Source: a virus | DNA: 36,471 nucleotides | Direction: 5' to 3' (one strand) | IMG/VR virus record: IMGVR_UViG_3300011113_000552 | Coordinates: 1 to 36,471 of that record | Shown: positions 23,580-30,929 of the stretch, piece after piece | Position numbering within the stretch: the stretch's first letter is position 1 | How the letters are laid out: every line of letters begins with the position of its first letter | Notes under the pieces: model-generated | What the model saw: the letters and a program-made list of their open reading frames with translations, nothing else | Databases searched by the model: none | Told to the model about the DNA's origin: nothing | Position numbers and translations under genes: made by a program

Positions 23580-24458
23580 ATGAGTTATACATTTAATTTA
23601 CCCAATCAATCAGATAATGTACAATACATATATCAAAGTGGATATTGGATTAAACCATTAGGTATTACAATGGTTAATATTTTTTTAGTAGGTCCCGGTG
23701 GTGGGGGAGGTGGAGGTTTTACAGGAATTGCAGGAAGTGCCAGGGGAGGCGGTGGTGGCGGTGGCGGTGGTGCCACATCAAGATTAGTCATTCCCGCACA
23801 TATTTTACCAGATTCTCTTAGAATTACAATAGGTGATGGTGGTGCGGGTTCTACAGGTTCAGGAGTCGCCGGAAGTGCGGGTGGTACCTCAATTGTCGAA
23901 ATATTTAGGGGTACAGGTGTTGCAGCATCTTATTTATTATTAGCAAATGGTGGTGGTGGAGGAGGAGCCGGTACTAACGCTGCGGGAGGTTCTGCGGGTG
24001 GTGCGGCAACAGTCGCAAATGCAACAAGTGCAATATTATCAAATATAGGAGTTTGGTCTTTAGGTCAAGGTCAAGCAAGTGTTGCAGGTGGAGGTGTAAA
24101 TGCGGGAGGCGGTAATATAACTTATGGCGGTACTCCAGGAATGCCATTCTCAGCAGGGGCCAGTGGTGCCGGGGTAACCTCAACAAATAACATCGGAGGT
24201 GTAGTAAATACAGGAGGGTTACTATTTGCCCAACCCCCAGCGGGAGCCGCAGGAGGTGGTGATGGTAGTGACGGAATTTTATCAGTAAACCCATTTTACT
24301 CTACAGGTGGTACTGGAGGTGGAAGTAATAACTCAGGTCCTGGTGGTAGAGGTGGAAACGGAGCCGTAGGTTCAGGTGGAGGTGGTGGTGCCGGAGGGAC
24401 TACAGGAGGCGCTGGAGGTAGAGGTGGAAATGGATTATGTATAATTACTTGTTGGTAA
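23580..24458 (+). CDS. Glycine-rich adhesin-like protein 3
   Basis: A 292-residue third paralog: YIYQSGYWIKPLGITMVNIF at the start, ATSRLVIPAHILPDSLRITIG in the middle, GLCIITCW at the end. The shared Trp-x-Lys-Pro and terminal Cys-Trp are kept in all three. It is separated by 9 bp from copy 2 and 40 bp from the next gene, whose promoter lies in that gap. Function as for its paralogs is inferred. Confidence 0.72.
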   Translation: MSYTFNLPNQSDNVQYIYQSGYWIKPLGITMVNIFLVGPGGGGGGGFTGIAGSARGGGGGGGGGATSRLVIPAHILPDSLRITIGDGGAGSTGSGVAGSAGGTSIVEIFRGTGVAASYLLLANGGGGGGAGTNAAGGSAGGAATVANATSAILSNIGVWSLGQGQASVAGGGVNAGGGNITYGGTPGMPFSAGASGAGVTSTNNIGGVVNTGGLLFAQPPAGAAGGGDGSDGILSVNPFYSTGGTGGGSNNSGPGGRGGNGAVGSGGGGGAGGTTGGAGGRGGNGLCIITCW

Positions 24459-24482
24459 TTTAAAATATTATCATTACATTTG
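24451..24482 (+). promoter_or_regulatory. Bacteroidota-type promoter for the secreted protein
   Basis: GTTG, 20-nt spacer, TACATTTG on the plus strand; the -7 box matches fully and the upstream box has one change. Transcription would begin about 10 nt before the ATG at 24499. It overlaps the last codons of the third glycine-rich gene and is the only internal promoter I see in this block. Confidence 0.6.
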
Positions 24483-24498
24483 TAAAAAATATAAACCA

Positions 24499-24888
24499 AT
24501 GAAAAACTTTATTTTATCAATTTTTTTATTTCTTTTCTCTTTAACTTCTTTCTCTCAAGGTCTTGAGTACGCTAGAGCCAAAACATTCAATATTGGTTAT
24601 CGTGATTTTTCAACTAATGAAATTGTATGGAATGGTACAACAACTGACTGTAATATTTTAATAAAAATTACAGATACTAAGGTTACTATTTTTAGTAAAA
24701 CACAACAAGAATATTATGTCGTTGGTAAACTTGCAGAAATGGATAATACTGCTCAATACCGTATGCAAGATTCAAACGGTATTAGTTGTAATTTCTATAT
24801 GGGACAATCTGAATTACCAGGTGTTTTATTTATGGTTGTTGAATATAATGATTATGCTTGGATGTACCTTGTTGTCCCTGAGCAATAA
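24499..24888 (+). CDS. Secreted or periplasmic protein, moron-like
   Basis: A 129-residue protein with a clear signal peptide (KNFILSIFLFLFSLTSFS, likely cut before QGLEY). The mature part has strands (FNIGYRD, EIVWNGTTTDCNILIKI, KVTIFSKTQQEYYVVG) and a Tyr-rich end (NDYAWMYLVVPEQ), with no known motif. It sits at the end of the fibre block with its own host-type promoter and a terminator just after it, the usual arrangement of a phage moron that is expressed on its own and may change the host envelope, for example to exclude other phages. That role is inference. Not a lipoprotein: no Cys at the cleavage site. Confidence 0.72.
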   Translation: MKNFILSIFLFLFSLTSFSQGLEYARAKTFNIGYRDFSTNEIVWNGTTTDCNILIKITDTKVTIFSKTQQEYYVVGKLAEMDNTAQYRMQDSNGISCNFYMGQSELPGVLFMVVEYNDYAWMYLVVPEQ

Positions 24889-25812
24889 TTAGTTTCGTTT
24901 GTGTTTCACAAATAACTTAATATAAAAGTCAGAATTATTAAATCCTAACCCCTTAACTCTAAGGGGTTTTGTCGTATCTATAGTATCAGGTAATTTTACG
25001 TTTAAATTACCTTTTGGGTGTGGTACCTCTACCGTGTCTTTATTAAAATCATCTAATGACATCTGATAATTGTATATCAAGTCATCGTTTGATTTTTCAA
25101 ACCCTTCTTGTGATACTATATTAATTTTTAAAATAGCGTCTCCGAAAATACCCTCATGATAATCACCAAGTCCTTGAGCTCTTATAAATTGCCCATCAGT
25201 TATACCATGTGGTAATTTAAAATCAACTGTTTTAAACTCAGCCTTTCTACCGTCACCATTACATACATGACAAGTAGTTTTAAAAGTAAAACCTTTACCT
25301 TGACAACTAATACAAGTTGTTCTAACTATATTTGAAAAGAATGAATTTCCGACTCTTTGTGTAATACTTCCAGTACCTCCACAAGTCCCACAACTAACTC
25401 TTTCTCCCCCTTGTCCATTACAAGGGTCACAAGCAGTTTTTCTTTGGAAATTAAACTTCATTTGTCTTTCCAAATAAGAGTCAACAACCCCTACCGTTAC
25501 GTCCACTATTTTATCAGGAGCTCTCCTTTGTCTTGGTTGTCCTCCCATATTACCAAAGAAGTCATTAAATATGTCAAAAGGGTTCCCACTACCTTGATTA
25601 AAATTACCAAAAGGATTTCTCCTTTGGTTGTCGTATTGAGCTCTTTTATTTTCATCTCCGATTGTGTCGTAAGCTTCTGAAACTTTCTTAAAAATCGATT
25701 CGTCCCCACCTTTATCAGGATGATGTTCTACCGCCTTTTTTCTGTACGCTTTTTTTATTTCTTCTTGTGTTGCAGTTTCATTTACACCTAAAATATCGTA
25801 GTAATTTTCCAA
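24889..25812 (-). CDS. dnaJ: DnaJ-type co-chaperone
   Basis: A 307-residue type I DnaJ: J-domain (residues 1-65) with HPD at 31-33, a Gly/Phe region (about 66-90, NPFGNFNQGSGNPFD), four zinc-binding cysteine pairs (128/131, 141/144, 167/170, 181/184, CxxCxGxG) and C-terminal substrate domains. Complete, though shorter than the usual bacterial 370-380 residues, mainly in the C-terminal part. It probably steers host DnaK to phage proteins during replication or assembly. Only a TTG start is available for the conserved MENYYDILGV beginning; upstream codons to the in-frame stop contain no ATG. Confidence 0.9.
   Translation of the reverse strand: MENYYDILGVNETATQEEIKKAYRKKAVEHHPDKGGDESIFKKVSEAYDTIGDENKRAQYDNQRRNPFGNFNQGSGNPFDIFNDFFGNMGGQPRQRRAPDKIVDVTVGVVDSYLERQMKFNFQRKTACDPCNGQGGERVSCGTCGGTGSITQRVGNSFFSNIVRTTCISCQGKGFTFKTTCHVCNGDGRKAEFKTVDFKLPHGITDGQFIRAQGLGDYHEGIFGDAILKINIVSQEGFEKSNDDLIYNYQMSLDDFNKDTVEVPHPKGNLNVKLPDTIDTTKPLRVKGLGFNNSDFYIKLFVKHKRN
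24947..24970 (+). terminator. Rightward terminator inside the DnaJ gene
   Basis: AACCCCTTA and TAAGGGGTT form a perfect 9-bp stem (24947-24955 with 24960-24968) with a 4-nt loop, followed by TTG. It begins 59 bp after the last rightward gene and would end the fibre operon, although it lies in the coding sequence of DnaJ on the other strand. Confidence 0.6.
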
Positions 25813-25837
25813 CTCTTTTTTATTTTCAAAAGTTTAT

Positions 25838-25845
25838 TAAATTTG
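25838..25845 (+). promoter_or_regulatory. Rightward -7 box before gene at 25849
   Basis: TAAATTTG directly before the ATG at 25849, with only CTTT 19 nt upstream. Weak promoter candidate; transcription would start at or inside the first codons. Confidence 0.25.
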
Positions 25846-25848
25846 ATT

Positions 25849-26472
25849 ATGTTTCACATAGTCATCTTTAAAAATAATAAAAAAAAGAAAAAACTCAAAT
25901 CTTTTGTTAGAGAAAATTTAGCGTTAAGTTTTTTTAATAAATTGGTTGGGGAATCTGAAAATATATTATTTAGAAAAAAGTTTGATTCGGGTTATGAGTG
26001 TAAATATAATATAGCAATTATAACTGATAAATTTGTAGAGGATAATATATATTACACAGACGAATACGGTAGAAATAAAGTTATTGATTCTAAAATAGAT
26101 GAAAAAAACTACATTTATAAAATCTCCCCATACTATTACGAAGAATTAATTTTTGATGTTAAAAATAACACAAGAATAACTTCGTCAGAATTATTCAAAA
26201 AGTATTTGGGTGAGGATAAAATTTACATGATTTCAAAACTTAATAACAAATTCATAATACAATTTGATGAAACGTATAATTTGTTTAGTTTAAAAAATGA
26301 AGAAGATTCAGATAGATTTTTAGATTTACTACAACTAACTCCGGTTTTTAAAAAGACATTAATTGTGAAAGATATATCAACACCTCAAAGAAAATATTTG
26401 TACAATATACTAGTTGAAAAGGGATATAATAAGAAATTCTTATATACTAATTACACTACTTATCCAAAATAA
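25849..26472 (+). CDS. Unknown phage protein
   Basis: A 207-residue protein with a basic N-terminal stretch (FKNNKKKKKLKSFVREN) followed by a mixed alpha/beta domain with many Tyr and Lys, including DKFVEDNIYYTDEYGRNK and YKISPYYYEELIF. No family recognised. The ATG at 25849 is preferred over an in-frame TTG two codons upstream. It is divergent from DnaJ (36 bp) and convergent with the gene at 26456 (17-bp overlap). Confidence 0.65.
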   Translation: MFHIVIFKNNKKKKKLKSFVRENLALSFFNKLVGESENILFRKKFDSGYECKYNIAIITDKFVEDNIYYTDEYGRNKVIDSKIDEKNYIYKISPYYYEELIFDVKNNTRITSSELFKKYLGEDKIYMISKLNNKFIIQFDETYNLFSLKNEEDSDRFLDLLQLTPVFKKTLIVKDISTPQRKYLYNILVEKGYNKKFLYTNYTTYPK

Positions 26473-26677
26473 AAATAAAATCTGAACCTGATATTTCTAT
26501 TTTAAATTCTTCTTTAGAATAATCAGGTTTTTCCTCAATTTCATTTATAATTTCAGAATACTCTGGGTTCATACATTCAAATATAATAGTCATTTTACCG
26601 TCAACAAGTGTTTGTCCGGCGTCTGCAATCATTGCCAATTTTGTTAAAAATTCAGAACCTTTAGTATTCTCTGCCAT
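26456..26677 (-). CDS. Small unknown protein
   Basis: A 73-residue acidic protein (MAENTKGSEFLTKLAMIADAGQ, then KMTIIFECMNPEYSEIINE, ending FIFILDK). Helix then strand pattern, no family recognised. It overlaps the preceding small gene by 34 bp, as usual in this operon. Confidence 0.55.
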   Translation of the reverse strand: MAENTKGSEFLTKLAMIADAGQTLVDGKMTIIFECMNPEYSEIINEIEEKPDYSKEEFKIEISGSDFIFILDK

Positions 26678-26835
26678 AATGTTAATTTTTTAGGTGTTGG
26701 GAAAATAATTGATTTATCAATTGATTTAATTTGATTTATAAATTTATTTTTTTCATTTTCTAAATCAATCTTGTCCTTCTTCTGCGATGATTTCAGATAA
26801 TCCAACTCCCTTTGTGCTCTCGATATTTTTGACAT
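26644..26835 (-). CDS. Small coiled-coil protein
   Basis: A 63-residue protein: a charged coiled-coil-like helix (AQRELDYLKSSQKKDKIDLE) followed by PTPKKLTLWQRILKVLNF, an amphipathic tail that could touch a membrane. Overlaps both neighbours (34 and 71 bp). No family recognised. Confidence 0.55.
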   Translation of the reverse strand: MSKISRAQRELDYLKSSQKKDKIDLENEKNKFINQIKSIDKSIIFPTPKKLTLWQRILKVLNF

Positions 26836-27217
26836 CTTTAGTAATTTTTTTATCAGGGTTAATATTAAATTTCAAACCTTTTAATGCGTCCAAACTCTCT
26901 TTATCAAACACACTCTTTAATTCATTAATTTTACTTTCAAGTAATTTTTCTTTAGCTTCTCTTTCTAAATTATAATTAACTATACCAAGTATATTTTTTT
27001 GTGTTGTTGATATTTCATTATCATTAAATTCAGCAACAAATGACAGAGATAAATATTCGTCGTTGGTACCGTTATTAACGAATTTATCCTCAACTATGTA
27101 TTTCTTTAATACTTTCCACCCAATTGGAAATTTTATATCAAAAACGATATAATTCTCAAGGCTGCGAATACTATCGATATAGTTAATCACAGGTTCTAAT
27201 TCTTTGTATAAACTCAT
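26765..27217 (-). CDS. Unknown phage protein
   Basis: A 150-residue protein starting MSLYKELEPVINYIDSIRSL and containing YIVFDIKFPIGWKVLKKYI, with a helical C-terminal half rich in Lys and Glu (REAKEKLLESKINELKSVFD) and an end SEIIAEEGQD. No known motif. The start is coupled to the upstream gene by TAATG. Organisation in a cluster of small overlapping genes suggests a shared role, perhaps in head assembly. Confidence 0.62.
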   Translation of the reverse strand: MSLYKELEPVINYIDSIRSLENYIVFDIKFPIGWKVLKKYIVEDKFVNNGTNDEYLSLSFVAEFNDNEISTTQKNILGIVNYNLEREAKEKLLESKINELKSVFDKESLDALKGLKFNINPDKKITKDVKNIESTKGVGLSEIIAEEGQD

Positions 27218-27405
27218 TAACTTTGTATTAAGTACGTTATTATATAGGAAACTGATAACAGTAGTAAAGAAAGCCCCTTACTACCTACCACCATTTTTTC
27301 AGGTGGTGTTCGTAGTAAGGCGCTTACAAAAATAAATAAAATTCTAGAAGTATATAAAATACTCAAAACAAATAAAAATATAAACAACGTGTTAATATTA
27401 AGCAT
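27217..27405 (-). CDS. Small two-helix membrane protein
   Basis: A 62-residue hydrophobic protein with two membrane segments (LFIFLFVLSILYTSRILFIF and LSLLLLSVSYIITYLI) around a polar turn RTPPEKMVVGSKG. It overlaps the histone-like gene by 8 bp and is coupled to the next gene by TAATG. A strong hairpin lies in the codons of the turn. Holin-like size, but nothing specific to assign. Confidence 0.55.
   Translation of the reverse strand: MLNINTLFIFLFVLSILYTSRILFIFVSALLRTPPEKMVVGSKGLSLLLLSVSYIITYLIQS
27276..27320. other. Long interrupted hairpin inside a coding gene
   Basis: CCTTACTAC (27276-27284) pairs with GTAGTAAGG (27312-27320), and ACCACC (27287-27292) pairs with GGTGGT (27302-27307): 15 base pairs with small internal loops. 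No T-tract follows on either strand. It lies in the middle of the two-helix membrane protein gene and could be an RNA processing or translation-control element. Confidence 0.5.
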
Positions 27406-27574
27406 CTTGTTTTCTTGAATCTAAAATTTCACCTCTGAATTGTTGTAGTAATCCTTTTAAATCTTGGGCTGTTTTTCTCGCACGAGTTCCCGCGCTCTTG
27501 TTACCTTTGTAAAATTTTCCAGCGTCGATTGAAAGTGATTCAGTCAATTCTTTGATTTTTTCTACAGTTTCCAT
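27398..27574 (-). CDS. Hc1-type histone H1-like mini-protein
   Basis: A 58-residue protein starting METVEKIKELTESLS and containing GNKSAGTRARKTAQDLKGLLQQFR, which matches the core of the bacterial Hc1 histone H1-like family found in Chlamydia and widely in Bacteroidota. The Ser-Ala-Gly-Thr-Arg-Ala-Arg-Lys stretch is the hallmark. The Lys- and Ala-rich tail of chlamydial Hc1 is missing, so it is the short form. It probably binds DNA, perhaps condensing or organising phage or host DNA. The ORF is below the usual length cut-off and easily missed. It overlaps the next gene by 8 bp. Confidence 0.72.
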   Translation of the reverse strand: METVEKIKELTESLSIDAGKFYKGNKSAGTRARKTAQDLKGLLQQFRGEILDSRKQDA

Positions 27575-27628
27575 TTTAATTAAAATATAAAAAATGTTTA
27601 TTATGATATCAAGATAAAGGTTTTTATT

Positions 27629-28102
27629 CTATTGTAAACCCACTTTCATATTTTTTTCTAAACTCTTATAAAGAGTTGTCAATAAATCTAAGTCAGATTT
27701 AGTAAATGAAGTTTCGATATTGAAGACCTCGTCAAAAAATTTAGTAATTGACATTTTGACCTCTTTGTTTTTTTGAGCGTAAAATGTTTCACTAATAAAA
27801 CTTTTTAAAAATTCATAGTGTTCTCCGTCGGGTTCAAAATGAATTGATTCTTTTCTAAAATTTTCTAAATTTTTTTTCCAACACCAATTGAAATGACTCA
27901 TGTTATCGTCAGTGGTTAATCTAATATTTGTTTCATTAGTGTTTTCATCACCTAAGTAAGTATCATACACAAGATTAGTTAAAGAAATTACAAAATCTCG
28001 ATATAATTCTAATTTTAAAAAACATATATTGTTACTGTCAACCCAAAAATTAAATTCGTCGGCTTCAACTGGTTTGGATACATATAAAAAAAAATTCTCC
28101 AT
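27629..28102 (-). CDS. Unknown phage protein
   Basis: A 157-residue protein with mixed alpha/beta pattern (FFLYVSKPVEADEFNFWVD, then FLKLELYRDFVISL, then NMSHFNWCWKKNLENFRKE). No motif recognised. Its start codon lies in one arm of a perfect 9-bp inverted repeat, so initiation may be affected by an mRNA hairpin. Confidence 0.62.
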   Translation of the reverse strand: MENFFLYVSKPVEADEFNFWVDSNNICFLKLELYRDFVISLTNLVYDTYLGDENTNETNIRLTTDDNMSHFNWCWKKNLENFRKESIHFEPDGEHYEFLKSFISETFYAQKNKEVKMSITKFFDEVFNIETSFTKSDLDLLTTLYKSLEKNMKVGLQ

Positions 28103-28116
28103 AATATATGGAGAAT
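28094..28116 (-). promoter_or_regulatory. Start-codon hairpin
   Basis: ATTCTCCAT (28094-28102) and ATGGAGAAT (28108-28116) are perfect inverted repeats with a 5-nt loop; the first, read on the minus strand, is codons 1-3 of the gene ending at 27629. In the mRNA the start codon would be paired, which would lower initiation unless melted. Confidence 0.55.
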
Positions 28117-28145
28117 TATATGAAGATTTTAAAAATTGTAATTAA

Positions 28146-29816
28146 TTATTGAGTTTTTTCGTTATATCCAATCAACTTTTTCATTTTACTCATTTCTTCG
28201 TTTAAGAAATTAGTATTTTCGTTCTCAGTTGACTCTCCTAATTTTTTAAACATATTGTCTAACTTACCTGATTTTTTAGTTTCACCGGCGGTATCAACAG
28301 GTTGTCTTACTCGATTGTAACTTTTTTCAACTTCCTGTTGGTATAAATTTTCTTTTCTCTTTTTATTTATTTTTTTACCGTATCCTGTATCAACAGCATT
28401 TGCATATTTTGGTGAATTTCCTGTTTTCTCAGAACCTTCAATATTTGCAGTTACCCACTCTTCATTTGGTTCAATTTCATCATATTTTAAATTTTCCATA
28501 CCAGGTGAGTATGCAAAGTTTTCAATATATTCTTCAACCGCATCGGATGCTTGGTAAGCTTTCTTAGACATTTCTCCTAACTCACCGTTACCTTTTGGGA
28601 AATAGTCAGGGTTCATCTCAAAACTACCTTTAGAGCCAGCCTTAACGTAATCTTTCATTTTTTTCTCAACATCCTTTAATGCCTTTTTATTAATGTCTTC
28701 GTCTTTACTGTGAACTCTATCATACTGAACTAATCCTTTAGCCTTACCACCACCTTTTAGATTGTTAGTAATTTGTTCTTCTTTAATTATATTGTCAATC
28801 ATATCAACTAATTCATTTTCAGTTAAATTAACATAACTATTTTCAGATAATGCAACTTGGTACATAACTGACTCATGTTTAGCACCTTTAAATCCTCCGA
28901 TATTTTTTGCGAAATTTGCCATTTTAACAACTTTAGAATCATCGGATTTCATAGCTTTATTTATACATTTTTGTGTAACTTCTCCATCCTCAGACGCCAA
29001 TCCATTTCTTTTACACCATGTTGTAAATTTACCTGAAGTACCTTTATCTTCCATTTTCTTGGTTGCCTTTTGAATAAACTTCTTGTCTTCCGCTAATGTT
29101 TCAAAATCATTCTCTTCATCCTCACCATCAAATAAACTTCCATCCATTGTGTCGTATTCATCTTCAACGTTGTGGTCCCTTTTAATATATCTTTTTAAAT
29201 ATTTAACAAGATTTTCTTTATCGTCATCAGATGGATTCATTAAATTCATATTACCAAAAACAGGATGTGAATCTTCCATACCACCTAAATCTTCTTTAAC
29301 AGTTTTTTTCTTTTTACTGTTTCTTAAAACTTCAAAATCTTTAGCATCTATTTTATTTTTTGGTTTAGCTTGTTTAGCGATGAACATTTGTTTTTTAGAG
29401 TATTCTTCATTTGACTCAACTTTATAAGTTTTACCATCAACTTCAAAAGAATCCTTTCCACTTTTTCTTGCTTTAGCTAACTCTCCTGAAAATTTATTTC
29501 CTTCACCCATTTCAGAAGTTTTTTTATTTTTACCTAATTCGTGTATTCTTTTCATAATTAAATTTTTGCTTAATAATATTTCATTATTTGTTTTTTCATT
29601 TTTGAATTTTCCTCCACCTTGTTTTGATTTTCCTAAATATATAACTCTAACAGGTTCAGAATTTTCATCTTTTAAATATTCATATTTACTTCCAACTTCA
29701 AGGTCTATACCATTGTCGTCTTCTAATCTACCTAATAATTTTTCGGTCAACTCGTTAGCTTTATCAAAAATTGACTCTTTTAATAAATTATCGATTATTT
29801 TTTGAACCTTATTCAT
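28146..29816 (-). CDS. Possible prohead core or scaffold-like protein
   Basis: A 556-residue, highly charged protein. It begins MNKVQKIIDNLLKESIFD with an [IL][IL]xE motif (Glu14). A similar motif recurs at 343-347 (IIKEE) and the C-terminus reads FLNEEMSKMKKLIGYNEKTQ. Between them are acidic and basic disordered-looking stretches and one folded module (about 245-310) with GTSGKFTTWCKRNG and VTQKCINKAMKSDDS. Repeated potential cleavage sites in a charged, low-complexity protein recall T4 core proteins degraded by the gp21 prohead protease. That function is inference; no family is claimed. Confidence 0.62.
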   Translation of the reverse strand: MNKVQKIIDNLLKESIFDKANELTEKLLGRLEDDNGIDLEVGSKYEYLKDENSEPVRVIYLGKSKQGGGKFKNEKTNNEILLSKNLIMKRIHELGKNKKTSEMGEGNKFSGELAKARKSGKDSFEVDGKTYKVESNEEYSKKQMFIAKQAKPKNKIDAKDFEVLRNSKKKKTVKEDLGGMEDSHPVFGNMNLMNPSDDDKENLVKYLKRYIKRDHNVEDEYDTMDGSLFDGEDEENDFETLAEDKKFIQKATKKMEDKGTSGKFTTWCKRNGLASEDGEVTQKCINKAMKSDDSKVVKMANFAKNIGGFKGAKHESVMYQVALSENSYVNLTENELVDMIDNIIKEEQITNNLKGGGKAKGLVQYDRVHSKDEDINKKALKDVEKKMKDYVKAGSKGSFEMNPDYFPKGNGELGEMSKKAYQASDAVEEYIENFAYSPGMENLKYDEIEPNEEWVTANIEGSEKTGNSPKYANAVDTGYGKKINKKRKENLYQQEVEKSYNRVRQPVDTAGETKKSGKLDNMFKKLGESTENENTNFLNEEMSKMKKLIGYNEKTQ

Positions 29817-29844
29817 TAGATTATTTTACTATAAATACATCTAT

Positions 29845-30678
29845 TTAATTCTTTTTACTTTCCGACTCATTAATTATTTTAGAAATAACACTCTTTGGTA
29901 AGTTATACTCTTTTGAGAATTTATCTAACATCTTTGAATATACTTCTGATTCGGTTAATTTCAACGCATTGATGTCACCTTGATTACAATATGGGTACTT
30001 TTTACATTTCTTTTTAACCTCGACAAATTTACCTCCAGGAATTTGAGTTTTACTCTTCCCTCTCCAATTTTTTGAGGACATTGATTTCGCCAAAAAAGAT
30101 GGAGAAGAATACTGTCCTGAAGAACTGGTTGTGGTCATCTCATTTGCCTCAACTTTTTTTAACTTTGTATAATAATTTGGGTCTTCCTCAAGATGGTCTA
30201 ACGCAATTAATTTTGGGTCTCCCGATTTATGCTCTTTCTCAACTTTAATACCTATTGCAAACTGTTTTTTTAATTTTTGATATACCTTTTCTATTTTTTC
30301 TTTTGATGTAGTGTCTTTACTATCGTCGTAAGCGTGTTTCTTAGCAATGTCTCTTAATTTGGCCAAAATAGTTCTTTCCGATTCGGTTAAATTTTCCCCA
30401 AACAAAGGTCCAACATATCCACCTGAGGAACCTGAACCGGTCGCCTCTTTATTTTCACTTTTCTTTTTTCTACCTTGACAATGTGCTCTTTGACTAAATC
30501 CTTTAGGATTATTGCAATCAATACTTTTTTTGTATTTCTGAGACCACTTTTCATTAGTTTCAGATTTTTTAATATCGTCCATAACCTTATTAATTTCCAT
30601 TGCAGATTCACTACCTGTCGCACCAACTTTATTATAGTTAGATATTAACTTTGTCACTAAATTAGTTCCATTACTCAT
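29845..30678 (-). CDS. DUF5661-like phage protein, possible head component
   Basis: A 277-residue basic protein. Residues about 135-185 include IGIKVEKEHKSGDPKLIALDHLEEDPNYYTKL, which resembles the DUF5661 family of phage proteins. A Cys-containing segment SIDCNNPKGFSQRAHCQGRKKK lies near residue 48-70 and a second Cys pair (KKCKKYPYCNQGD) near 227-237. The end SKIINESESKKN carries the same [IL][IL]xE motif seen at other N-termini. No enzyme motif. It lies 28 bp upstream of the scaffold-like gene, so a shared head-assembly role is possible. Confidence 0.6.
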   Translation of the reverse strand: MSNGTNLVTKLISNYNKVGATGSESAMEINKVMDDIKKSETNEKWSQKYKKSIDCNNPKGFSQRAHCQGRKKKSENKEATGSGSSGGYVGPLFGENLTESERTILAKLRDIAKKHAYDDSKDTTSKEKIEKVYQKLKKQFAIGIKVEKEHKSGDPKLIALDHLEEDPNYYTKLKKVEANEMTTTSSSGQYSSPSFLAKSMSSKNWRGKSKTQIPGGKFVEVKKKCKKYPYCNQGDINALKLTESEVYSKMLDKFSKEYNLPKSVISKIINESESKKN

Positions 30679-30679
30679 T

Positions 30680-30925
30680 TTACGAATTTTTTAATCTAGG
30701 TTCCCAATAATTTCTTTGTTGCCACATAAATTTGTAAAACTCTGAAAAAACTTTAGTTACAATTTCTTTAATATCTTTCTCTATTTTACCATTTTTTATC
30801 TCTTTAGCAACCATATCTAACAGTTTATCTTCAAACTGTTTTACAGTATTAGAACCCATAAAACTTTTAATTTCAGCTCTAACTATTTTTTCAATTTCTC
30901 TTGTTTCACTCTGATTGAAAGCCAT
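30680..30925 (-). CDS. Small helical protein
   Basis: An 81-residue, mostly helical protein (REIEKIVRAEIKSFMGSNTV, then KQFEDKLLDMVAKEIKNG) that ends with KFMWQQRNYWEPRLKNS, an aromatic, basic tail that could contact another protein. Its stop lies 1 bp before the ATG of the DUF5661-like gene. No family recognised. Confidence 0.6.
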   Translation of the reverse strand: MAFNQSETREIEKIVRAEIKSFMGSNTVKQFEDKLLDMVAKEIKNGKIEKDIKEIVTKVFSEFYKFMWQQRNYWEPRLKNS

Positions 30926-30929
30926 GTCA

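Noticed and set aside
21798-24458. CRISPR-like or satellite repeats
   Set aside because: The repetition is codon-level polyglycine with irregular spacing; no equal spacers or palindromic repeat unit.
21860-24499. Long antisense ORFs rich in Pro, His or Leu opposite the glycine-rich genes
   Set aside because: They are composition shadows of GGN codons read backwards; no start context or complex sequence.
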